Shown: one piece after another, positions 26,107 through 35,011 of the stretch
Layout: each line of letters opens with the position of its first letter
Position numbering within the stretch: position 1 is the stretch's first letter
Notes under the pieces: model-generated
Database searches by the model: none
What the model saw: the letters and a program-made list of their open reading frames with translations, nothing else
Told to the model about the DNA's origin: nothing
Assembly (NCBI RefSeq): GCF_001894825.1
Contig: NZ_BCWY01000019.1
Location: forward strand, 62,001-126,000
Origin: Rhodococcus jostii NBRC 16295
Lineage (GTDB): Bacteria; Actinomycetota; Actinomycetes; Mycobacteriales; Mycobacteriaceae
Reading direction: 5' to 3'
DNA: 64,000 bases
Program-made: the position numbers and the translations under genes

Positions 26107-27282
26107 ATGTCGGAAAGCGCCCACTACGAGGAGCGTCGTGCCCGCATCTCGGCCCAGGTTCGCCACTGGTGTGAGCGGGCCGCGATCGCGGGCAAACACG
26201 CCCCGCTATCGGACGCCGCAGCGGTCCTGATCGCCGCCGGACATCTCGATTCGCCGACGCGTCAGGTCCTCACCCACCGCCGTCGTGCGGGCCGGACCAT
26301 CCCGTCGATCGGGGGCTTCGGGGCGTTGCGACTGCTGACGGACGAATTCAACGACGTCGCTCGGCGCGCCGACACCCTGCGCCCCGGGCCGGCACAACTG
26401 CTGTTCAAGTACCGCGCCACCGAACTGGGCCGCAAGCTGCAGTCGTACCGGTCTGCGGTGGTGATGTCGACGGCGCACTACGGCAACGGTGTCCGGGCGA
26501 TGCGCCGGGACCGGCGTGAGGGCGTGCATCTGGACCTCGAACAACGGGAAGCCCTGTTCCGGGCGCTGCAACGGACGCCGGTGCCGATCACCGGCACCCC
26601 GCTCGAACGGGCCGGGAACTACGCCCGCGGCACCGCTGCGGAACGCATCGGCCAGGCGGTGGAGAACACGCCGATGGCAGCGGTCGGACGACGCGTCGCC
26701 GAGGCGATCGGCAAGGGCGCTGATCTCGACAACGACACCTTCGCCGACGGCTACGACACCCTGCTCTACCTGGCTGGGATGCTCTTCGACAGGATCAACG
26801 GCTCCGCGGTCTGGCATTCGGAGCACTTCGCGGTGCAGCGGCATCAACTCGACCTCGCCGAAGAACTGACACAGATCGCCGTCGACACGGTTGCCCTTCG
26901 CGGCATCCGGCTCGAACTCGACGCAGCGCTCCGCGTCACCCATTCCGACAGTGGGCGGCAACAGATCGAGGCCCGGCAGAACGCGGTGAAACCGGTGTGG
27001 GACCAGCTCGTCGACCGCGTCGCCGCCCTCGCCCGAATAGGCGATCTGCTGTCCCGAGCCGAGGTGCAACTGCGTTCCGTGCTGGCGGTCAACCAGGCGA
27101 TGAGCCTCGACAGTCGCATCGACGAACTCATCGCACGTTCCGGCGATCGCGAACTGTCGGCGGAGAACACCCACTACGTCGGCGATCAGTTCGGCGGGGT
27201 GGAGGAGCTGATGCTCACCTACCAGTCGGCGCTGTACGGAGACATCGCCGAACTCACCTCGTGGTCGGGTGGGAACAGGTGA
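26107..27282 (+). CDS. hypothetical helical protein
   Basis: 391 residues from ATG 26107; a Gly-Gly-rich AGGAGG-like ribosome site precedes it. The chain is almost wholly helical, with Arg/Glu-rich amphipathic stretches (for example LLFKYRATELGRKLQSYR and ALRVTHSDSGRQQIEARQNAV), which suggests coiled coils or a helical bundle. No signal peptide, membrane segment or catalytic motif is visible. Its stop overlaps the start of the PPOX gene (GTGA), so the two are co-expressed. Function unknown. Confidence 0.7.
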   Translation: MSESAHYEERRARISAQVRHWCERAAIAGKHAPLSDAAAVLIAAGHLDSPTRQVLTHRRRAGRTIPSIGGFGALRLLTDEFNDVARRADTLRPGPAQLLFKYRATELGRKLQSYRSAVVMSTAHYGNGVRAMRRDRREGVHLDLEQREALFRALQRTPVPITGTPLERAGNYARGTAAERIGQAVENTPMAAVGRRVAEAIGKGADLDNDTFADGYDTLLYLAGMLFDRINGSAVWHSEHFAVQRHQLDLAEELTQIAVDTVALRGIRLELDAALRVTHSDSGRQQIEARQNAVKPVWDQLVDRVAALARIGDLLSRAEVQLRSVLAVNQAMSLDSRIDELIARSGDRELSAENTHYVGDQFGGVEELMLTYQSALYGDIAELTSWSGGNR

Positions 27283-27719
27283 CCTTCAGCGCGATGGGTG
27301 ACCAATCGTTCGTCTCCCTCACCACCTTCCGGAAGTCCGGGGTACCCGTGTCGACGCCGATCTGGATCGCGCGCGACGGCGACGATCTCATTGTCACCAC
27401 TCCGGAGGAAAGCGGAAAGGTGAAGCGGCTACGCAACAACCCGAGCGTCGAACTTCGCCCGTGTTCGCGGCGGGGAAGTGTGGACGCCGCGGTCGACCCG
27501 ATAGCCGCAGTGGCCGAGATTGTCACCGACGAACCCGCCAGCCGAAGGATGGCCGAGGCAATCCGGGACAAGTACGGGCTCGAATACCGGATCGTGATGT
27601 TCGTCGAACGCATCCTCGCGCGTCGGCAGAAGCCGCGGGTTCTTCTGCGCATCACCCCGGCATCCGAGGGCGCACGACCAGCCGATGTGGGTGACCTCGG
27701 TCGGCCTCGACGCATGTAG
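27279..27719 (+). CDS. PPOX-class F420/FMN-dependent oxidoreductase
   Basis: 146 residues from GTG 27279, overlapping the upstream stop; ATG 27294 is an alternative. The fold signature is FVSLTTFRKSGVPVSTPIWIARDGDDLIVTTPEESGKVKRLRNNPSVELRPC, typical of the split beta-barrel deazaflavin- or flavin-binding family TIGR03666/PPOX. These small dimeric proteins reduce quinones or other acceptors with F420H2 or FMN. The C terminus is longer by about ten residues than usual. Whether F420 or FMN is used cannot be told. Confidence 0.8.
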   Translation: MTFSAMGDQSFVSLTTFRKSGVPVSTPIWIARDGDDLIVTTPEESGKVKRLRNNPSVELRPCSRRGSVDAAVDPIAAVAEIVTDEPASRRMAEAIRDKYGLEYRIVMFVERILARRQKPRVLLRITPASEGARPADVGDLGRPRRM

Positions 27720-27892
27720 GGAGCCGGACCAGCCGCTGCGGCGTGCGGCGATCACTGCCCACTGCACGGGGTATGTCGGCGATGGCGCGATCGGGAACCA
27801 GGTCATGCAATGGGTACGGGGTGAATCATCGTTTACCCCGTGGTGCAACATGATGGAGAACGCTCAACTCGATGATGTTGGTGAGGTACTCC

Positions 27893-28792
27893 ATGGATCC
27901 GGTAGTCACGCAGTCCGAATTCCGCGGTGACGGTGTCACGCTTGCCGCCGACCGGTGGGACCCACCGGCGAGGGGTGCCGGCGGATCGGGTGTCGACAGG
28001 AAAGGCTTGGTCCTGTTGTTGCACGGCGGCGGGCAGACCCGGCATTCCTGGCGGAACACCGGGCGCAGCCTCGCGGCGGACGGCTGGTCCGCCATCACTG
28101 TGGATGCGCGTGGACACGGCGACAGTCAGTGGGCACCGGACGGGGACTACGGCATCGATGCGCTGGTCTCCGACCTGACCTCGATCATCGGCGAACTGGG
28201 GGAGAAGCCGGTGCTCGTCGGTGCTTCGATGGGCGGGATGACGTCGTTGATCGGGCAGGGTGAGAATCCCGAGCTTGCTCGCGGTCTGGTGTTGGTCGAT
28301 ATCGCACCGAAGGTCGAAACCGCCGGTACCGCGGAGATCATGGCTTTCATGCGTAGTGGTCTCGATGGTTTCGAGAGCCTCGACGATGCTGGAGCGGCGA
28401 TCGCGGCGTATACCCCGAACCGTGTCCGCAAGCCGAACCCGCAGGGGTTGCGCAAAAACCTTCGCCTGCGTGATGGCCGCTGGTATTGGCATTGGGACCC
28501 GGAGTTCCTTCGCCAGGGCGACGAACCGACTCGCCAGGCCGACTCGATCGTGCGCTACGAACGCGCTCGGGACGCCGCGGCCGCGATCACCGTTCCGACG
28601 ATGCTCGTTCGTGGCTCGCAATCCCATGTGGTCAGCGAGGAAGGCGCCAAGGAACTGCTCGAGCTGATCCCGACCGCCACGCTGATCGACGTCACCGGGG
28701 CCGGTCATATGGTTGCCGGCGACGACAACGATGTCTTCAGCGGGGGATTGAAGGGATTTCTCGACGACGACGTTGTCGCATCGCGTCACTGA
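27893..28792 (+). CDS. alpha/beta hydrolase
   Basis: 299 residues from ATG 27893 behind GTGAGGT; an in-frame ATG at 27872 is possible. Motifs in order: oxyanion loop LLLHGGGQTRHSW, VDARGHGDSQW, nucleophile elbow VGASMGGMTS (GxSxG), and the catalytic histidine in TGAGHMVAGDDND, with the acid probably in the MLVRGSQSHV strand. The cap domain is moderate in size. It resembles peroxidase-type hydrolases and epoxide-hydrolase relatives but has Ser rather than Asp as the nucleophile, so esterase or C-C hydrolase activity is more likely. Stands alone. Confidence 0.85.
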   Translation: MDPVVTQSEFRGDGVTLAADRWDPPARGAGGSGVDRKGLVLLLHGGGQTRHSWRNTGRSLAADGWSAITVDARGHGDSQWAPDGDYGIDALVSDLTSIIGELGEKPVLVGASMGGMTSLIGQGENPELARGLVLVDIAPKVETAGTAEIMAFMRSGLDGFESLDDAGAAIAAYTPNRVRKPNPQGLRKNLRLRDGRWYWHWDPEFLRQGDEPTRQADSIVRYERARDAAAAITVPTMLVRGSQSHVVSEEGAKELLELIPTATLIDVTGAGHMVAGDDNDVFSGGLKGFLDDDVVASRH

Positions 28793-28858
28793 AGCCATCG
28801 AGCCCCTCGAACGTAACTGGCCAGGGCCTCGACGTCAGCGCGAAGCCTCGTGCGCGGC

Positions 28859-29185
28859 TCACAACTCCGCAAGCATGGGGAACAGGGCGATCGCGGAGAC
28901 GGTAATCCCTGCGACGCCGATAACGACGCCCAGCAGGGCCCGCAACGATGCCGCCTCGTGCTCGGCCACCGCGGACCGCGACGTGGCGACGGCGCCGCAG
29001 ATCACCGCGCCCACTCCCCAAAGGAAGCCGAGTCCGACCACCCAGAACGACGCAACGGACAGCGCGCCGAGGGCGATCGACACAGCGGGCAACCGCGAAC
29101 CATGCTGCCTCCCTATCTCGTTGCCGTCGACGGAGGAGCACACGCCGTTGTCGGCACGGGGGCCGTGGGGGACGACGGCGGTCAT
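28859..29185 (-). CDS. small DUF4190-like membrane protein
   Basis: 108 residues from ATG 29185, with a near-perfect ribosome site (AAGGAGG, 4 bases before the ATG), which fixes the start. Two membrane helices (about residues 34-62 and 80-105) are joined by a short loop with SRSAVAEHEAASLRA. A 30-residue polar N terminus with one cysteine precedes them. The arrangement fits DUF4190-type proteins of unknown role. It is the last gene before the gene-poor stretch with the CIRCE site, 153 bp downstream of that site if read on the minus strand. Confidence 0.75.
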   Translation of the reverse strand: MTAVVPHGPRADNGVCSSVDGNEIGRQHGSRLPAVSIALGALSVASFWVVGLGFLWGVGAVICGAVATSRSAVAEHEAASLRALLGVVIGVAGITVSAIALFPMLAEL

Positions 29186-29674
29186 GATCCTCCTTCTCAC
29201 GGTTGAAGAGTCGGGTGGGCGGGAACAACGTGGCTGTACAGGACCGGAAGCGTCTTCGGGACTGTTCGGTCGGAGACCGTGCGCGGTCGCGACTCGGTCG
29301 AGGGGTCTCCAGCTTGTGACCTGGACCCCATGAGAATTTAGCACTCTAGTGGTGGGAGTGCTAACTCTTTCGGTAAGTAACTTCAAGAAACTTCAGCTTT
29401 CTGCGTGCGGTGGACCTGTTCTTGCAGGTGTCAGGCCGGTGGAAGCGCGCCATCGATCTCGTGCAGCGGCCTACTTTGCCGTTCGCCGGGTCGGCAGTGT
29501 TGCTCGGACTCGACGACCCAGCGTCCGACTTGTAACCCGCGGACCACGACCCCGCCCGTGCGGACCTGGTTGAGCGCCGGTTACCTCGGCGGCGCCGGAC
29601 CGGCCAGCGTGCCCGCGTGACGATCCATATGACCGTGGCGGTCGACTATCGGAACCACCTGGAGTGCTATCGGC
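29186..29674. other. gene-poor stretch at the island boundary
   Basis: About 490 bp without a convincing gene; the short open frames here lack family likeness and ribosome sites. It contains the perfect CIRCE site. To its left are core-like genes, to its right the catabolic island, so this is the likely junction. I could not recognise a transposase or att repeat in it. Confidence 0.5.
29338..29364. promoter_or_regulatory. CIRCE element (HrcA operator)
   Basis: TTAGCACTC, nine bases, GAGTGCTAA: both arms match the CIRCE consensus exactly. HrcA binds this element to repress groES/groEL or dnaK operons. No chaperone gene follows on either strand in this window; the nearest candidate on the minus strand is the small membrane protein. 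Confidence 0.9.
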
Positions 29675-30157
29675 TCAGACGACGAATCCTCCCGGCCCCA
29701 TTATCCCGGTTTGAATCCATTTCTCGAGATCTTCCCGTGCGGATTCGTCCACGAACTCGAAGCGAACCCCGCCGGTAGTCTTCGGGTTCGTGTACCACGC
29801 AAATGTGGTTCCATCGGGGTTCAGAACCTCGCCATCCGATTCCACTCCGGAATCGATATATCGTTTCTTGTTTTCATCGATCTTCGGGTCCCACATGCCA
29901 ATGTGGTGCAGGCCTTCCCCGTGGCCGGCGGAATAAACTCCGTCGCCCTTGGCTTCGAGCAGCTCCATATAGGGGGGTCCTTGTTGGGAATATGTCACTC
30001 GCAGGTCGAACTCGTGTTCGTCGGGATCGGCTAGTCTATTGAGGTGGACTGCAGTCGGCTCGTGGAAGGTAAGTCCAAAGAGCTGACCGTACAGCTCGAT
30101 GGCTTTGTCGATGTCGCTGACGAGAATTCCGTAGTGATAGACGTTCGGCGATTCCAT
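29675..30157 (-). CDS. VOC-family (glyoxalase/dioxygenase fold) protein
   Basis: 160 residues from ATG 30157 behind GAAAGGAAC. Two beta-alpha-beta-beta-beta units are evident: VYHYGILVSDIDKAIELYGQLFGL and GLHHIGMWDPKIDENKKRY. Probable metal ligands are H8, a glutamate in YMELLEAKG, H in LHHIGMW and E in RFEFVDE, so it looks like a metal-binding lyase, epimerase or dioxygenase rather than a resistance protein. It follows livM by 64 bp and probably belongs to the transporter operon. A second VOC protein lies at 57428-57910; the two are not close copies. Substrate unknown. Confidence 0.8.
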   Translation of the reverse strand: MESPNVYHYGILVSDIDKAIELYGQLFGLTFHEPTAVHLNRLADPDEHEFDLRVTYSQQGPPYMELLEAKGDGVYSAGHGEGLHHIGMWDPKIDENKKRYIDSGVESDGEVLNPDGTTFAWYTNPKTTGGVRFEFVDESAREDLEKWIQTGIMGPGGFVV

Positions 30158-30221
30158 TGGAGTTCCTTTCGGGAAGTGCGTGAAATTGGACGGCGGGAAG
30201 CGGTGGGATACCTATCTGCTC

Positions 30222-31397
30222 CTAATTACTTTTCCTGATCTCATCCACTCCGATCGGCCCATTTGGAGGTAGGTTTCGTCCATTTCTACTCGTGGTCTGT
30301 GATCGCATTGTCCGGAGCCAGGAGTTGGTACGGTAGACAAGTCCGACGATGCCATCTGGGAAAAACAAGACAATCAGGATAAACAGAAAGCCGAGAACGA
30401 AAAGGGGTTCGGACACCGTGCGGCCCGCCCATTCAGGTAAGCCGTCGAGGACGCCAGATGTAGAAAGCTCGGGAAGTCTCAAAGTGAGGATCCCGTATAC
30501 AATGCCACCGATCGCTGCCCCCCAGAGCCGGCCGCGTCCGCCCAATACCACCATGACGATCAATGCGAGACTGAAATGCACTGACGCGCTGGATGGGTTG
30601 GCGCCGCGCGCAATCAAGAGATAAACCGCTCCGCCTGCCGCCGCTATCACGCCGCCGAAGGCATATGCCACCAGCTTGTAGCTGTACGAGAACAGGCCAA
30701 GGCTTTCGACACGATCCTCGTTCTCGCGGATCGCTTGCCAAACCTGGCCGCAACGAGACCGCGTCGCCATCCACGCCGCAAGGTAGGCGACCACGGCGAA
30801 TGCAAGTGATAGCCAGTAAAGCCAGCGGACATCGCGGGCGCTCGCGAGCAGATCGGGGATCTGCTTGAAGGCAACCGGCAGGCCCTCCTCGCCACCAAAA
30901 ATCCCCACAGGATCTACCAGCAGCAAGATATAGAAGGCTTCGCCGAACGCCAGTGTGACCATCGTGAAGGCGACTGCCTTCACGCGAAGGGTGATCGCTC
31001 CCAGCGCGGTATTGACCAGCCCGGACAGCACGATGGCGAGCGCTGCGGCGGAAAAATACCCCAGGCCTGCGTGCATCAGTAGGTTGGTTGCGTAAATTCC
31101 CAGAGCGAAAACCAGGGCATGGCCAGCGCTCAGCAGGCCGGTGTATCCAAATACGACATCGAAAGATATCGCGACGCCAGCGAACACAAGGCCGATCGAC
31201 AAGATGAGCAGAGAGCCCGAACTCGATAACTGTCCAGGGAGAAGGATCGGAACCGGAACATCCAACATCGGTAGAGCAGCCAAAGCGAGAATGACGGCGA
31301 GGCCCACTCGTGCCCCGACGGGAATCCGTCTCGGGTGCATTTTTGCTGGACCCCGGTCGACGGGCAACTGAGTTTGGGTAGTAGATAACGGAATCAT
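30222..31397 (-). CDS. livM: branched-chain-type ABC transporter permease LivM
   Basis: 391 residues from ATG 31397, overlapping the livH stop as ATGA. About nine to ten hydrophobic helices, with the LivM-type loop RCGQVWQAIRENEDRVESLGLFSYSYKLVAYAFGG (EAA-like contact with the ATPases) and LALIVMVVLGGRGRLWGAAIGG. The extra hydrophilic C-terminal tail of about 40 residues is longer than usual. In E. coli the Liv system imports branched-chain amino acids; in actinobacterial catabolic clusters relatives often import aromatic or alicyclic acids, and I infer the latter here. Confidence 0.9.
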   Translation of the reverse strand: MIPLSTTQTQLPVDRGPAKMHPRRIPVGARVGLAVILALAALPMLDVPVPILLPGQLSSSGSLLILSIGLVFAGVAISFDVVFGYTGLLSAGHALVFALGIYATNLLMHAGLGYFSAAALAIVLSGLVNTALGAITLRVKAVAFTMVTLAFGEAFYILLLVDPVGIFGGEEGLPVAFKQIPDLLASARDVRWLYWLSLAFAVVAYLAAWMATRSRCGQVWQAIRENEDRVESLGLFSYSYKLVAYAFGGVIAAAGGAVYLLIARGANPSSASVHFSLALIVMVVLGGRGRLWGAAIGGIVYGILTLRLPELSTSGVLDGLPEWAGRTVSEPLFVLGFLFILIVLFFPDGIVGLVYRTNSWLRTMRSQTTSRNGRNLPPNGPIGVDEIRKSN

Positions 31398-32284
31398 GCT
31401 GTTGCAACCCTTCCGAGCAAGCCCTGTGGACGCAGTAGTAGCACTGCCGCAAGCAGGCCGACGACCGCGATATCGCCCAGTCCGGTGCTTACGTAGAAGT
31501 TCACGATTTGCTGAGTAAAGGCGACGAGAGCGGCTGCGATCGCGGTGCCGCCGATAGATCCGAGTCCGCCTATGATTACCACGATGAAAGCGAAGATCAA
31601 CAAATTCGGACCCAGAGCAGGAGTAATTCCCGTGAAATAGACCGCGCCCAGTGCGCCCCCCAGGCAGGCCAAGGCCGCGCCCAGTACGAACACGAAGGTG
31701 AAGCTCCGCGCGACATCAATTCCCAACGCCTGAACCATCTGTCTGTTCTCGACACCTGCGCGGATGATCAACCCATACTTGCTCTTCTTCATGAAGAACA
31801 GCAAGCCCACAAGAACCAAGGCTGATATGACGAAGATAAGGATTCTACTGTTGGGAATGCGTACACCGAGCATCGCTGTGACCTCGGTGAACCAGACCGG
31901 CTGGGCGATCGTTTGCGGTGAATACGAAAATATACCGCCAATGAGTCCCTCGATGACGAATGCGAGTCCCAGCGTGATAAGGATCTGCGTGAGGTGATCA
32001 CTGTAGTTTCGCGCTATCAGCGTCCGCTCTACGAAGTATCCTAGAACGCATCCGAATATGACTGCGACAGCTGTGGCGACAGCGAAACGTGCAGCGAGGG
32101 GTTCGATCAAGTTGAGCCGGTCCATGACGATCCAGGCCGCATAACCGCCCACCCCGAAGATGGCAGCGTGCGCAACATTCAAGACATCCATCAAGCCGAA
32201 TATCAGGGAAAGCCCTGAAGAGAGAAGGAAATACAGGCCCGCGAGTCCAAGGCTTGTAGCAGTGAGGACGATAAGAGTTGTCAT
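31394..32284 (-). CDS. livH: branched-chain-type ABC transporter permease LivH
   Basis: 296 residues from ATG 32284, overlapping the livF stop as ATGA. Eight or so hydrophobic helices. Family marks are SSGLSLIFGLMDVLNVAHAAIFGVGGYAAW at the N terminus and the EAA-like loop NRQMVQALGIDVARSFTFVFVLGAALACLGGALGAV. It pairs with LivM to form the membrane channel. Codon third positions are less GC-biased than in the left part of the window, which agrees with a transferred island. Confidence 0.9.
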   Translation of the reverse strand: MTTLIVLTATSLGLAGLYFLLSSGLSLIFGLMDVLNVAHAAIFGVGGYAAWIVMDRLNLIEPLAARFAVATAVAVIFGCVLGYFVERTLIARNYSDHLTQILITLGLAFVIEGLIGGIFSYSPQTIAQPVWFTEVTAMLGVRIPNSRILIFVISALVLVGLLFFMKKSKYGLIIRAGVENRQMVQALGIDVARSFTFVFVLGAALACLGGALGAVYFTGITPALGPNLLIFAFIVVIIGGLGSIGGTAIAAALVAFTQQIVNFYVSTGLGDIAVVGLLAAVLLLRPQGLLGRVATA

Positions 32285-33039
32285 CGTGCAGACCCCTTCT
32301 CGGTCCCAATCGTGTTGCTGTCGCGGGAAGACGGCGCGACACCGAGGTAGCGCTGCGTGAGATCCGCATCTGCGGCCAAATCCTCCATCGAACCGGTAAA
32401 TACCACTGCGCCGTGGTCCAGTACGATCGCATCGGTGGCCAGGCGCTGCGCGACTCGGATGTTCTGGTCGACCAGCAAGATTGTGGTGGCGCTGGCGGCC
32501 TTCGCCAGAGCCTCGACTACCTGGCCGACCACGATGGGCGCCAATCCCTTGCTCGGCTCGTCGATGAGGAGTAAGCGGTTCGGGTTCAGGATGGCGCGTG
32601 CGATTGCCACCATCTGCTGCTGGCCCCCGGACAGCCCTCCCGCCCGCTGAGCGTTCCTGCGCAGCAAGTCTGGAAACAATTCGTGTACGAGTTCCAGTCG
32701 CTGGGTCGCCTCCGGCGTCCGAGCGGCCAATCGAAGATTCTCGGCGACAGTTAATGTGCTGAATACCTCGCGGTCCTCGGGCACGTATCCGATACCTCGG
32801 CGGACCAGGTGGTGGGTCGGCACGCCCAAGGTCTCTTCACCGTAGAGCTTGATGCTGCCGCTGCCCTCGAGCAATCCGAGAATTGTCATCAAGGTTGTCG
32901 TCTTCCCCGCACCGTTGCGACCGAGTAGTGCGGTGACACGATGTGGGCGTACCTCGAATGACACGCCTTCGAGAACATGTGCTTCGCCGCGGTGCACCTG
33001 AAGGTCTTGCACGGACAGGGCCGCGTCGCCGGTGGCCAT
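32281..33039 (-). CDS. livF: branched-chain-type ABC transporter ATPase LivF
   Basis: 252 residues from ATG 33039, sharing one base with the livG stop. Walker A GRNGAGKTT, signature LSGGQQQMVAIARAI, Walker B LLLIDEPSKGLAP and the LLVDQN switch are those of LivF. It heterodimerises with LivG to energise the permeases. The 16-residue tail after YLGVAP is variable. The coupled overlap with both neighbours argues for equal expression. Confidence 0.92.
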   Translation of the reverse strand: MATGDAALSVQDLQVHRGEAHVLEGVSFEVRPHRVTALLGRNGAGKTTTLMTILGLLEGSGSIKLYGEETLGVPTHHLVRRGIGYVPEDREVFSTLTVAENLRLAARTPEATQRLELVHELFPDLLRRNAQRAGGLSGGQQQMVAIARAILNPNRLLLIDEPSKGLAPIVVGQVVEALAKAASATTILLVDQNIRVAQRLATDAIVLDHGAVVFTGSMEDLAADADLTQRYLGVAPSSRDSNTIGTEKGSAR

Positions 33040-33848
33040 CAGAACTCCGGCCCGAGGTAGGCGGCCTGGACCCGCGGATCGGACATCACTGTGTTCGGCT
33101 CATCGCACAGGAGAAGGCCACCGTCCTGCATGACGGCAATACGATCGGACGCGTCGAGAACCAGATCCATTCGATGCTCGACCATCACCACCGTGCGGCC
33201 TGAGCCGTGTACTGCCCGTACGACATCGATCAGCGCGTGGACATCCTCGGCGGAGACGCCGGCCGTCGGTTCATCCAAGAGCAAGACGCGCGGGCGCGCG
33301 CACAACGCGAGGGCTATCTCGAGCTTCCGCTTGTCTCCGTACGGTAGGTCGGAAACGATGTTCCCGCCCATCTCGTGCAGGCCGACCTCTTCGAGGTGCT
33401 CTCGCGCACGCTCTGTGGCTTGATCGTAGGCCGAGGGCCTGCGCCAAAGGTTCATGCTCCCGCCCAGCGCGGCCTGGGCCGCCAACCGTGCGTTCTCGAG
33501 GACCGTCAACCCGGAGAACAGGCTCGAAGTCTGGAACGTCCGTCCCAAGCCGCGCCGGACACGGTGTGCGGCTCCCATCTTGGTGATGTCCTGACCATCG
33601 AAGTGCACTGAACCCGACGAGGGGCGGTATACCCCTGACAGGAGATTCATCAACGTGCTCTTGCCTGCCCCGTTCGGCCCGATAACGGTGAGAAACTCTC
33701 CGCGCCGGACACGGAGTCCGACATCGTTGACGATGGTGAATCCACCTACATTCCAGGAGAGATCAACTGTCTCGAGCGCATACTCCATCGCTGGGCCCAG
33801 CGCCGGTGATCTCGGCCCCATTCGGGCAGGTGCTGCGGTATTTTTCAT
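33039..33848 (-). CDS. livG: branched-chain-type ABC transporter ATPase LivG
   Basis: 269 residues from ATG 33848, overlapping the livK stop as ATGA. Walker A GPNGAGKSTLMNLL, Q-loop RTFQTSSLF, the LivG-type signature SDLPYGDKRKLEIALALC, and Walker B VLLLDEPTAG with VMVEHRMDLV. The first 18 residues before MEYALETVDLSW are not conserved, so an internal start at that ATG is possible. Partner of LivF. Confidence 0.92.
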   Translation of the reverse strand: MKNTAAPARMGPRSPALGPAMEYALETVDLSWNVGGFTIVNDVGLRVRRGEFLTVIGPNGAGKSTLMNLLSGVYRPSSGSVHFDGQDITKMGAAHRVRRGLGRTFQTSSLFSGLTVLENARLAAQAALGGSMNLWRRPSAYDQATERAREHLEEVGLHEMGGNIVSDLPYGDKRKLEIALALCARPRVLLLDEPTAGVSAEDVHALIDVVRAVHGSGRTVVMVEHRMDLVLDASDRIAVMQDGGLLLCDEPNTVMSDPRVQAAYLGPEF

Positions 33849-35011
33849 GGTTTCGCTGCCTCGCTACCCACGTTTCCGACGGTGTGGGCGACCAATTCGC
33901 CATCGTTGTCACTGAGCGAAACGAGGTACATATCCTGAAGTAGGGCGTGGTCGCCTGAACGGATTGTCATAGGTCCTTTCGGTGCCTCGAATGACCACCC
34001 ATTCAGCGCCTCGATCATGCCTTCGACGTCGTCGGGGCCCGCAGTGGAGATGGCGTGCACGATCTGCTGAGCAGCCACGAAGCCGTCGTGGGTGGACAGG
34101 TCGGCATCAGGTACTCGTTCAGTCAGGCATTCGTTCATTTCGCCGCCTGGGGCGCCAGGGTAATAGTGCGTCACGAAGTTGATCTTCTCGGCGGCATCAC
34201 CGTAGATGGACCAGTGCGACTTCTCGACCAGCACGCTCGCCACCGTGGTCGTGTCCAAGATCCCTTGTTGCGACATCGCTTGCCACATGGACGGAGCCCC
34301 ATCGCCGTAGTACACAACAATCAGTAGATCGGGCTTCAACTCGCTGATACGTCGCGCGTAGGGGGTGAACTCATTCGTGTCCAAAGGCACCAGCACTTTT
34401 TCTACTTCAGATCCGCTCGATTCGAGGATGCCGGTGACCGTAGAGGCGTACTGCTGTCCGAATGCGTAGTCCTGGGCGAGCACTACCGTCTTTTTATTGG
34501 TTTTCTCGAGCACGCTGCTCAGGGCAGCCGCTTCCTGATACGCCTGTCGCGAGGCGCGGAAAGTGTTGGCATTCAAGCCGGTGACATCATCGATTCCCGC
34601 GGCACCGGAGATATACAGGAGATTCTGTTGCTCGGCGAAGTGCCCAAGTTGGACCGCGGCGGCGGACGATGTGGTGCCCGTGAGGATGTTTATCCCGTCA
34701 CCCACCATCCTGGTGGCTGCAGCGAGTGTCTGCTCGGGATCGCCGCCGTCATCGGCGTAGACGAATTCGATTGGCTTGCCGTCGACTTCGTTGGTCCCGT
34801 CGGTACTGCAGTACAGGCCGGCTTCCAGGCCGTCCTTGATCATGTTTCCGTAGGTACCGAACGATCCGGTAAGAGACGTTGTCACGCCAACGTGAATCGC
34901 ATCTCTCGATGAGCCGGAATCCGTTGAACTGCAGGCGACCAGCCCGACCGACGCCAATAACGCTGCCGACAGTGCACACGCGCCTCGCCGCCCACTCCGT
35001 AATATCACCAC
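33845..35011 (-). CDS. livK: substrate-binding lipoprotein of the Liv-type transporter
   Basis: 388 residues if started at GTG 35011, which has a well-placed AAGGGAC ribosome site; an in-frame start at 35056 lies further up. The signal peptide ends in LVAC (cysteine 27 from this start), a lipobox. The mature protein is a type 1 periplasmic-binding fold: IHVGVTTSLTGSFGTYG, then MIKDGLEAGLY, then EFVYADDGGDPEQTLAAATRMV and IVVYYGDGAPSMWQAM. It opens the livKGFHM operon, whose promoter region holds operator S1. Relatives include binders of aromatic acids and amides; the ligand is unknown. Confidence 0.88.
   Translation of the reverse strand: MVILRSGRRGACALSAALLASVGLVACSSTDSGSSRDAIHVGVTTSLTGSFGTYGNMIKDGLEAGLYCSTDGTNEVDGKPIEFVYADDGGDPEQTLAAATRMVGDGINILTGTTSSAAAVQLGHFAEQQNLLYISGAAGIDDVTGLNANTFRASRQAYQEAAALSSVLEKTNKKTVVLAQDYAFGQQYASTVTGILESSGSEVEKVLVPLDTNEFTPYARRISELKPDLLIVVYYGDGAPSMWQAMSQQGILDTTTVASVLVEKSHWSIYGDAAEKINFVTHYYPGAPGGEMNECLTERVPDADLSTHDGFVAAQQIVHAISTAGPDDVEGMIEALNGWSFEAPKGPMTIRSGDHALLQDMYLVSLSDNDGELVAHTVGNVGSEAAKP

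Noticed and set aside
29365..29674. Possible transposase remnant after the CIRCE site
   Set aside because: I translated several frames and found no recognisable transposase motif or terminal repeat.
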